DNA of 64,000 nt from Tillus elongatus (taxonomy: Eukaryota; Arthropoda; Insecta; Coleoptera; Cleridae), in NCBI GenBank assembly GCA_964006375.1, contig OZ023265.1:156528547-156592546 (forward strand). Direction: 5' to 3'. How positions within the stretch are numbered: position 1 is the stretch's first letter; every line of letters starts with the position of its first letter. The notes under the pieces were generated by a model. That model did no database searches and was not told the origin of the DNA. It was given only the letters and a program-made list of their open reading frames with translations. The position numbers and the translations under genes are program-made. Shown one piece after another: positions 53,792 to 64,000 of the stretch.

Positions 53792-54483
53792 GTGAAGATT
53801 GGAACTTGTGATGAGCACTGATAAGTACACTTGGATAATCCAAATCATCACAATACATTTTGAAAGACCTGAGATCTATTCACTAACCAAGTTAGCGTCA
53901 TCAGAGTATGAACAGTTCTAACTACTTTAAAAACTAACATCACCTTATATACCGGATCTCAGGTAAAGCGACCGGACTGAGATGGGAAACTAGTTGCAGG
54001 TAAATTCCACAATTTGTTGTATTTTTATCGCCGGATGAGGTCTTTGCACTGTCCCTACTAACGATTATGAACTCTGATTACGAGTCACCTGATCGATTGC
54101 TTTGTTAAATAAAATTTCCACGTTTCAACACTTCCTATCGATAAGATAAGAATACAGATATGTCCGCCAAAGGAAACTATGTTAATATAGTTGTCGTTGA
54201 ACCTTCCCAAAATTATTAGAGATGGACACCTTTTAGGTAAGTTAGTAGAGACAGTGGAAAGACCTCATCCGGCGGTAAAAATACAATACACTGTGGAATT
54301 TGCTTGCGACTAGTCTCCCATCTGAGTACGGTCTCTTTACCTAAGATCCGGTATATAAGGTGATGTTAGTTTTTAAGGTAGTTAGAATTTTTCATCCTCT
54401 GATGACGCCAGCTTGGTTAGTGAAACGATCGTCAGGTCTCTTAAAATGTGTTGTGGTGATTTGGGTTCTCCAAGTGTACCTAT
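53792..54483. mobile_element. Foldback element with 14-bp target duplication and hammerhead-like motifs
   Basis: 692 bp. The arms run from about 53821 and 54483 inward for about 235 bp each, with scattered changes. Both arms carry the CTGATGA...GTTAGTGAAAC...CGTCAGG-type segment near the outer end (right arm, plus strand, 54399-54436; left arm, minus strand, about 53866-53905, where the GAAA is changed). A 14-bp duplication points to target-primed insertion rather than a cut-and-paste TA or 8-bp event. A non-autonomous Penelope-type element is my inference. Confidence 0.75.
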
Positions 54484-54497
54484 CCCAACTTTGCTAA
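54484..54497 (+). repeat. Target-site duplication, right copy
   Basis: Exact copy of 53778-53791. Confidence 0.85.
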
Positions 54498-55095
54498 AAA
54501 TAAACGTTCGCCGTATTAGGTCATACCGCCATCTGTATGGATAGACAATATGTCAGACTTAAAATAGGTAACTTATCTTACACCACAGAGTAACTAGTAC
54601 TAAATATATTATTAGGTAACAATTATGCATAATATAATATAATTTAGTACAACCTTATTATCAACCATCTCCCAGATGAGTTTAGTGACTTTGAAAGCAG
54701 AATAATACGTGGATTGCAAAAACCGGAACAAAAATATGGGGTACTATGTAAAATATAAATGTTGGTTGTCATACATGTTACACCGTTAGTAGTAAAAAAA
54801 AGTCTGAACATAGAAAGTGAAATGGTAGTAAACTTTCATAGAAATGATCTGGCACCAAATATTTTTTTATTAAATGGTTATAACTTTTTTTCGTTGTAAC
54901 ATAGAGATCCAAATTTTTGCATAGTAAATATTAAATAGCATATTTTCTCCATCAATGTTTACATGGCTCGTCAAAACAACTAAAAAGTCGGAACGCAGCA
55001 AGTGCGTTATGGTAGTGAATTTTCATTAAAATATTTTAAATGGCAGATATGTTTTTTTAATGAAAGCAGGCATCAAATTTGGCTAAATATTTTTT
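54498..55095. other. Spacer, E fragment from about 54993
   Basis: CGGAACGCAGCAAGTGCGTTATGG starts an E copy that runs only to about 55085, where the Dong-like element begins. A possible short frame at 54656-54750 (NHLPDEFSDFESRII) is unassigned. Confidence 0.4.
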
Positions 55096-55099
55096 ACAC

Positions 55100-57029
<1,930 letters not shown>

Positions 57030-58345
57030 ACTTTAGCCTAAAGGGCTTTCACACCCCCACAAAGGGGAACATACACTCATCCCAGGTATCTTAGATACCC
57101 AAGGGACTGAGCTCAGATAGAGCCCTTTCCAAGTTATCGGGCCCTGAACGACAACGCGACACATCCTCGTTTCCCAGGAATCTCCTCACGGCGTGGGCAG
57201 TTGCAAGTATTACCGCCTTCTGCATAACCTTATAAAGATGCTCTCCAAGGCCCAGTCTCTTAATATTCTCTCGAAGATTCTCAGGAGCCACACCAGTTGT
57301 TGACATGACTATTGGAATCACTCGGACACTATCTGCCCTCCACTGTCTCCTTACTTGTATCTCGAGGTATCTGTACTTAATGATCTTCTCGTTGTACTTT
57401 ATCTCTAGATTATTAGTATTTGGAATGGCCACATCAATCAGCGTCCCTTGGTTGCAGGACTATTGTGGCCAACTCGTTGATCTCTGAGCACGGCCCGATC
57501 CCACTACAACCTGTATCCTGAGATCTCTAGAACAGGCTCAGGAGTGTATCTATAGTATGGCACCTTACTAAGATTTAAATGTCCCAGTTTTAGAGCCAGT
57601 TTTTGATGAATTATTTTAGCAATGTCATGTATCTGTGTATACTCTGTTGCAGCAAACGCTTGACATCCTCCAGTGGAGTACTGGATAGTTTCTGATGACT
57701 GACACCCAAATCTACATTGGTCATATTGGAACAAATTATCTCCAACTATATACCTTAGGTAGTTTCTTGTTGCAATGGCCTGATCTTGCATGGCCAGCAG
57801 AAACCCCTCTGTCTCTGGAGACAGTTGCCCGGACACGAACCAGTAGTTCGACGCCAGTTTGTTGGTATATGCCTGGGAGGTGTCATTCAGATTTCGCCCA
57901 TCGATAGGCTTCTGCATCCAAGATTGTAGCTTGTCCTGATCGGTCCGATGGTGACTTTGTATTTCACTTTCTTTTAATTGTGCGGTGTTGAATCATCTGC
58001 CTCGCATATGGCACGGTGTAATCCAGAAGTAAGCGCCTGCTGATGGAAATATGTACGCAAGTTCTCTATCTGCTGGTCCCACTGTTTACAATACCTAGCA
58101 CTCCTCTTCCACCTTGGTGTCTATGTAGGGTTACGCGCTCGATAGCACTACGGGGACGATGATTTTTGGATTTTGTTAGGAGTGTGCGCACCTTCCGTCG
58201 TAGATTTTCAATGTTCGTTTTACTTCAGTTCGTAATCCCAAATGAGTAGCTAAGTGCAGAACATGCATATGTATTCAGAGCTCTAGTCAGGTTCTAGCTG
58301 TTAAGATGTGATCGCACCATCTGCTTTACTCGTTTCGTAAATGCA
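57030..58345 (-). mobile_element. Dong/R4-like LINE, 3' half
   Basis: C-terminal coding sequence, a short 3' UTR (GGGTATCTAAGATACC, CTTTAGGCTAAAGTC) and an AAT tail. Same clade as the downstream 5' half, but the two do not overlap, so it cannot be told whether they are one rearranged or two insertions. Confidence 0.75.
57091..58300 (-). pseudogene. Dong/R4-like ORF, C-terminal part
   Basis: Minus strand, several frames: KVRTLLTKSKNHRPRSAIERV and LHRHQGGRGVLGIVN (58230-58080), WMQKPIDGRNLNDTSQAY and GFLLAMQDQAIATRNYLRYI (57917-57740), RFGCQSSETIQY, IIHQKLALKLGHLNLSKVPYY, then VPIVMSTTGVAPENLRENIK and MQKAVILATAHAVRRFL (57432-57091). This is the connector and endonuclease-bearing C-terminus of Dong/R4-type LINEs. 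Frameshifts and stops break it. Confidence 0.8.
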
Positions 58346-58385
58346 TTATTATTATTACTATTATTATTATTTATAATAATATTAA
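58346..58385. repeat. (TTA)n microsatellite
   Basis: Imperfect TTA run at the upstream edge of the Dong-like 3' half. Confidence 0.7.
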
Positions 58386-58869
58386 TATTTAGAATGATAC
58401 GCATACAGTAGATGTGAACAAGTCAAAAATATGACCAAAGAAAAATGTAGGAAAGCAAAAGATGTAACGGATGGAAGGAAATAATGGAGAAGTCGAAAAA
58501 TTCATAAAGAACGCGGTCCAATCAAGCTTACCAACATATGAGAACACTACATAATAAATCAGAAACAAAAAGTCATAAAAGACAACAATAAAAATTTACT
58601 ACTAAAAAGGATAACATTGACAAGTACTGGAAAGCCTATCTAGAAGAGTTATATTACGAAGAGAAAATGAATTAAAGAGTATATGCAGAAGACAGGAAAG
58701 AAAGACCAGGATGAGCTGAACCAGTCCATTTGACATATGTTATATATGCAATAATTATGATTCCTCAAAAAAATGTAATATTAGTATCTACTAACATTTA
58801 GTTAACATATTAATAACTTGACTATTGTGAGTTTACTGGAATTTATTCAAATCGATTTCTAGGTTACAG
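58386..58869 (+). other. Possible decayed LINE fragment
   Basis: DKYWKAYLEELYYEEKM at about 58617-58670 resembles the W..YLEELY segment before the RT of some LINEs, but the context is too decayed to assign. Confidence 0.25.
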
Positions 58870-59852
58870 AAACACTAAGGGAATATAATTCCCAACTGGT
58901 AATGTACACCGATGCCTCTAAGTAACCACATGGAGTAGGTGGGGGATAGTGACATTTCCCTCCTCTGAGCAGCTTATTAAATTACTCAAGGACATCATTA
59001 TTGGCACAGCTGAACTTTTTACAATTCTGCAAGCCATAACGAGGCTAAAAGACATTTCCAACTGCCCAACGAAAATAGTCTTCTGCACAAATTCTAAACT
59101 GGCATTAAATGAAATAAGTAGCCTATATACCAAGAACCATATAGCAAGGAAAATACAAAATACTGCTCACGATCTTGAACGCCAATCCACACACATTACA
59201 TTCGTTTGGGTACCCTGACACACCGCCCTTATAAGAAATGATCTGGCAGATGCTGCTGCTAAAAGAACGATCGCGGAAGGCACGACAGTAAGAAGCCAAC
59301 ACCACAAACTATTACGACCACACGTTAAAGCAGTAATTTACGACAAATGGCAAATATACTGGAATAATCAAACTACCAAGCTGCACGAACTATCACCAAT
59401 CATTGAGGCATTCCAACCACCTATACACAGTCGCAAATCCCTGGCCGTCCTGAGAAGACTCCGGATAGGACACACAGCACTCACACACAAGTACCTACTG
59501 GAACAACAAATTCCACCAGTTTGTGACACCTGCAATGTGAGCCTTTCAGCAAGTCATATTGTCACAGAGTGCACTAAACACAGACTCCAAAGAAGGTTGT
59601 TTTTAGGCGAAAATATATCAATGGTAACCCTAGCCATAGCAGCACCAGAAAACATAATAAATTTCTTAATATCTAGCGAACTATATAAACACATATAACT
59701 GTAACCGTATTGTATAATTTACTGGTTCAGGAACACATATATTATTAATGCACCTACATTGTATCTAAAATGTATTTCTATATAATTTGTATATGTCAAT
59801 GACCTTAGTAGCCGAGACATAATTTTCTTTCTCTAAAAAAAATAATTCTAGG
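58870..59852 (+). pseudogene. Jockey-type LINE, RNase H and C-terminus
   Basis: VMYTDASK (first RNase H Asp, followed by a stop), ELFTILQAITRL, FCTNSKLALNEI, where the second Asp is Asn, FVWVP-stop-HTALIRNDLADAAAK, where Gly is replaced by a stop, then PPIHSRKSLAVLRRLRIGHT, YLLEQQIPPVCDTCNVSL and SASHIVTEC. The stop is near 59697; the 3' UTR ends in an A-rich tail at about 59852. Several lesions affect catalytic positions. Confidence 0.82.
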
Positions 59853-59902
59853 TAAACTAAGCCAACTCAGTCATAAATAAATTTAACTATACATACGTTA
59901 TG

Positions 59903-59908
59903 TTTATT
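59903..59908 (-). other. Polyadenylation signal AATAAA
   Basis: Minus strand, about 80 bases after the CRAL-TRIO stop codon. Confidence 0.5.
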
Positions 59909-59985
59909 TAAATTGGGTAGCATAATATTATATATACATAAAGTAAATATTAAAAAACAAAACAAAACATACAGTATTTTTTTAG

Positions 59986-60180
59986 TTAATCTTGTTCTTG
60001 TGATGGACTAAAGTATGTGTAGCGTTTTTTAAAAATATCTTCAAGCAAATCCCCTTTCTCTAGAAGTTTTTCAAAACACTCCTCATAGTTGTACTCTCTG
60101 TAGCCTCCATATTCTGTGGGTAGTACATCTGGGTTTACATGTTCATGGAGAGAATCCAAGTTTTCGTAGTGAAAATTAAT
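59986..60180 (-). CDS. Terminal exon of a CRAL-TRIO lipid-binding protein
   Basis: Exactly 65 codons including the stop, phase 0, after an acceptor TTTTACTTTTAG at 60181. It begins INFHYENLDSLHEHVNPDVLP, then TEYGG, the conserved end of the Sec14/CRAL-TRIO lipid-binding fold in alpha-tocopherol-transfer-protein and clavesin-like families. The acidic tail YNYEECFEKLLEKGD...SPSQEQD follows. These proteins carry small lipids between membranes. The earlier exons must lie upstream, beyond 60.2 kb or outside the window; I found none before the end. The frame has no lesion, so this is a functional host gene rather than a relic. Confidence 0.85.
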   Translation of the reverse strand: MNFHYENLDSLHEHVNPDVLPTEYGGYREYNYEECFEKLLEKGDLLEDIFKKRYTYFSPSQEQD

Positions 60181-60297
60181 CTAAAAGTAAAACCATAAAA
60201 ACTAATGAAAACACAAAAAAGCTATAAAAGAAAAAGAAACTTTAATAAACAGGTGTATGTTTTTAAGTTTTATAAGATAACGATGTAAATTGATACA

Positions 60298-60430
60298 CCT
60301 TGGAGAGCCCAATATATCAATTTTTAGGACCCGGCGATCGCTTCGCTAGCAAAGCTGGCGTCATCAAAGGGATTAATAATTTTAAGAATGTGTTACGGTG
60401 ATCTTGGTTCCCCTACGTGTACTTATCACT
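60298..60430 (-). repeat. Foldback-family fragment with hammerhead-like hairpin
   Basis: The minus strand reads TTTGATGACGCCAGCTTTGC, then TAGCGAAGCGATCGC, and both sides carry the CCTTGGAGAGCCC / CCCCTACGTGTACTTATC ends. It lies in the last intron of the CRAL-TRIO gene. Confidence 0.55.
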
Positions 60431-61225
60431 GCTTATCGCAGGTCTAAGTTTTACTCAGTGAATTAATCTAAATATTGTATAGTTTTACTCAGTGAATTAA
60501 TCTAAATATTGTATACACGATTTTGCCACAACATGGTATAAATTATTTGGTCGAGCCTCTCCTTTCTTTGGAATAAGGATTGGTCAAAGGGAAGAACGTA
60601 AACTTCCATCCACGACGAGGTTTGTTTAGCAGAGTGCGAAACAACTTTTGGTGAATTTCATTATGAAGAAGATGTATCTATGGTAAGACTTTCTGAAAGG
60701 AGCCCATATCCAATGTCGCTTTGAATGGTTATATTTCCTATATACTCATCGCTAATCTTTGATTCTGTGGTAATGTTATTTATTGTTAATGATTGTCAAT
60801 ATCAAATTGGAAATTTAGCCTCAGATTGAGGTTTTAGACATGACGAAGTTACTAGAGAGATATGATAATGTAGCTACGTATTTTTACGAAACCATTGTTT
60901 TTAGTAGATTTTATAAATCTATTTTACTTATTTTTGTGTGCATACAGTTAGTAGTATTTTTTTATGATCAGAATATTACTGTGACGCGATGCTGAAATCA
61001 AATTTAATTTATGACTGCTAATGCGCTCTAAATAAGTTGTCTGCTTTTCAAGTTTGTGTTGCCACAATATCTTAATTGACACATATTAATTATACTTATC
61101 TTGTGCTTATATATGTAATGTAAAAATACAAGACAAATGAAAATGCAAGTGAACTTATTTAATTTAGTGCTGTATTCTATATTATCTGAAAATGACATAA
61201 TAGGAGACGAAATTGAATGTAATTT
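60431..61225. other. Intronic sequence, no clear exon
   Basis: A direct repeat of AGTTTTACTCAGTGAATTAATC at about 60448 and 60480. A short plus-strand frame at 60605-60715 (HDEVCLAECETTFGEFHY) is unassigned. Confidence 0.35.
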
Positions 61226-61660
61226 CGGTATATTTGTAGTCCACTACACGGAAGGTTTTTCACTTTTTTTGTCAGAAACATGCTTAGAACCCCCCTTAGA
61301 TGCACAAGCCAAAAAACGAATTTGTTGTGAACAGCCCCCAAGAAAGTTAAGGGACCAATAATGAATATTTGTGCTAGACGGAGAGGAAATATGGGTGGAA
61401 AATGCTGAAAAAAAAAACACTTAATTGGACTTTTAAAAGATGCGTTTTTTACATTTTGAAGCAATACCTGCTTTAAACCCTGTCTACCCTGCACAATACC
61501 CATATTCGTTCCAGGTCCCGTAAATTTTTTGGGGGTTGCTCCCAAGAACTTTTTCTGTGCTTTATGCTTTGAAGGTGGTTGGAAGCATGCACAATCGGAA
61601 GGAGAATCTATTTGAACTGAGCAGATTTTAATAAAAATTCGCTACCATAACGCACTTGCT
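61226..61660. repeat. F-family foldback copy, diverged
   Basis: ACATGCTTAGAACCCCCCTTAG and CCCAGGTCCCGTAAATTTTTTGG-like parts in inverted arrangement around GAAGCAATACC; an E right end follows at about 61640-61670. Confidence 0.6.
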
Positions 61661-62049
61661 GCCTCCCAATTTTTTTTCTTACAAACGTCCATTACAATTA
61701 ACGAAACCGACCTCGGATTTGGGTTACAGCGCCCATTTGTAAAATTTTTTTCAAAATTTTTAGTGAATTTTATTTTTTAATCAAATTCACAAAAAACAGC
61801 AGTACATCTGTTTTCAGTTTAAAAATTGTCATGCACAAGATGTTTTATGTATAAGCTCTCTTGTGACATTCTGCTTAACACTAATTTTAAAATGACGGCC
61901 ACCTGTTTTTTTGCAAAATGTCAACGTAGAAAGTGTCTGGGGATTTTTATGTGGTAATTTCCAATATATTTAAATAAATGATATCACATAAATGACACTC
62001 TCCTGGCCAAAAGCTCTCCGCAGTGTTTACGAAGAAGGTCACAAAGAAA

Positions 62050-62340
62050 AAAAATGTCTGGACGTAGCAAGTGCGTTATGGTAGTGAATTTTTATAAAAA
62101 TGTTTTAATAGCAAATCTGTCTTTTTTTAATGGAAGCAGACATCAAATTTGGTTGCCAGTATACCATATATAGTAACAATGTACAATATTTTATCACATT
62201 AGCCTTGCGACAGAACTCCCAAAAAAGTTTTATGCATGAAAATTTACAACAAAAAATGTTTTCACGAAAATCACAGAAGTTGTTTTTTAAATTATTTATT
62301 AAACATTTATTATAATGCCCTTCACTTCTAAAACACAAAA
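62050..62340 (+). repeat. E-family copy lacking its right end
   Basis: CTGGACGTAGCAAGTGCGTTATGG, then the family interior (GCAGACATCAAATTTGG, TAGTAACAATGTAC); no right terminus. Confidence 0.55.
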
Positions 62341-62589
62341 AAACAGACTGTTCTATTTTAAACATTTGAGCTACGATACGCGGATTTTATTAATTCAGTA
62401 ACTATTTGAGAGCGACCAGTATACGGAATCTCGATATTTTCATAAAATAAAATAAACAAAAACTTCTCTGAATGCACCATTTTCATAGGATTCCCATTTA
62501 TATTGGTTACAACGTCGTACCACAATTTTTGATATGTGCCAAAAATGTGAAAAGTTGCTAAATATTTGAAATAACTTGAAAAGTAGCCA

Positions 62590-63300
62590 AAATGCGATAA
62601 TATGAGGGGTGTTCCGTTTAAACAAGAAAAATTGTATCACCAACGACTTATGGGCCACCTGCGGTTTTCTATATAGTTTTTCTAGGATGCAGCTGAAGAT
62701 CCCCTAAAATTAACGTACACAATTGTTTCTCCTATCTTGGATAATAACAGCCTTATTGAACTTTACCGTAGAAGTGCGTCACCCTGTATATACGTTGACA
62801 GATAAAAACTGAAACTAACCCCGAATATGGATCCTAGGGAACGTAGTTTGCGCTCAATTGAAAAAAATCTTGTTAAAATTCAAAACTCGCGGTCACCTCA
62901 ATAACGAATTTCTTGAACGAAAATTTGCTAATAAATATAGAGTATTGAACAATAAACTCTATAACCAAAACTACTGCAAAAGCATGAGAGAGAGGGTCTA
63001 TTTGAAATGGATTTTCTGGAGACATTTTAGTAAAATGAAGGACAATGACATTTCTTGCAGCATTTTGTCTATATAGCCCATATTAGCTTTGGGTTCGTTA
63101 CCTAAAAGTTGCCAATTTTGACGTTTCAAGTCGCGACTTTTTAAGAGGAAAAGTCATCAAATTTTCAAAGTAATTTTTCTGGCGTTTATTAACCTTTTTG
63201 TGCCAAAAAACCTAGTCTTTGTCTATAACATACAATAGATTTTGTTATCCATACAAAATATTTTCCTTGTGTCCTTTTCTCTGGTCATCAGTGGCCGCCC
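62590..63300 (-). repeat. Inverted D-A-C blocks
   Basis: Inverted D (ACCAACGACTTATGGGCC, ending at CACCCTGTATA), inverted A (CCGAATATGG... to the hairpin at about 62900) and inverted C (about 62945-63170). Confidence 0.6.
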
Positions 63301-63417
63301 AAAGATTTTTTTCTTTAAACGCCTATATTTTTGTTTGTTTCCATCTATCTAAATTTTGTGACACAAACTCTTTTACCAAGTTTGGTTACCCTAACTTTAT
63401 TATTTCCCGAAATATAA

Positions 63418-64000
<583 letters not shown>

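Noticed and set aside
61137..61545. Frames of 74 and 122 codons on opposite strands
   Set aside because: Both lie in an F-family foldback copy and mirror each other.

Overview
The window is AT-rich eukaryotic DNA that looks like an arthropod, most likely an insect, genome. The evidence is the mix of elements: Tc1/mariner transposases of the DD41D type, a pogo-like element, BEL/Pao, Penelope-like, Dong/R4-like and RNase H-bearing LINE fragments and a tRNA-headed SINE, together with spliced host exons that include the end of a CRAL-TRIO lipid-transfer protein. No species can be named from the sequence. Most of the window is transposons and interspersed repeats; host coding sequence totals only a few hundred bases.

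The dominant structure is a modular repeat family built round long (TA)n tracts. I name its blocks A (a hairpin AGTGAATTTTCG...AAAATTCACTAA followed by a block ending near CCCATATCCGGGGTCAG), (TA)n, B (GATAACTCAAAAAATAATGG...), C (CTCAAAACGTCAAAGTCGCG...), D (GCCCATAAGTCGTTGGTGA...) and E (a MITE-like unit of about 300 bp with ends GGACGCAGCAAGTGCGTTATGG). F is a separate foldback repeat (CCCGTAACTTCCTTGGG...). The order A-TA-B-C-D-E recurs in both orientations; the best palindromic version is 42633-44323. The 4.76-7.82 kb region and the 44.5-46.7 kb region are inverted copies of one large composite.

Layout: 0-7.8 kb holds A/B/C/E/F repeats, including a hairpin with about 130-bp arms at 3440-3732 and a tandem F array. 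7821-9889 is a DD41D mariner with 340-bp inverted repeats inside a TA tract. 10.85-11.21 kb is a SINE with perfect 16-bp target duplications. 11.5-13.8 kb is a full A-to-E composite. 14411-17550 is a 3.1-kb foldback with mariner-type transposase remains. 18.2-18.9 kb is a LINE RT fragment. 20-20.8 kb is a minisatellite and a mariner 3' end. 21.8-27.0 kb carries a candidate three-exon gene for a 61-residue protein, with a transposon, an RT fragment and a foldback in its introns. 28.6-29.5 kb is a mariner relic. 30.0-32.2 kb is a deleted BEL/Pao element with a hairpin-repeat leader. 32268-35016 is an apparently intact pogo-like element with a 619-aa transposase ending in a PHD finger and a nested palindrome just upstream of its ORF. 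36.5-37.2 kb joins a Penelope endonuclease fragment to a LINE 3' end. 38-38.9 kb is another mariner relic, and 39.8-40.5 kb an RNase H LINE relic. 41-46.7 kb is composites. 46968-47064 (minus) is the first coding exon of an unrecognised host gene with a TATA promoter. 47.8-49.8 kb is an RT-RNase H LINE. 53792-54483 is a foldback with a 14-bp target duplication and hammerhead-like motifs. 55.1-58.3 kb is two Dong-like elements joined head-to-tail through a (TAA)n tract. 58.9-59.85 kb is a LINE RNase H end, and 59986-60180 (minus) is the terminal exon of a CRAL-TRIO gene.

The host genes do not form an evident pathway. The clearest functional unit is the pogo element (ends, transposase, putative operator). 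The most unusual pattern is the TA-foldback repeat family and the insertion of three different DNA transposons exactly within TA tracts.
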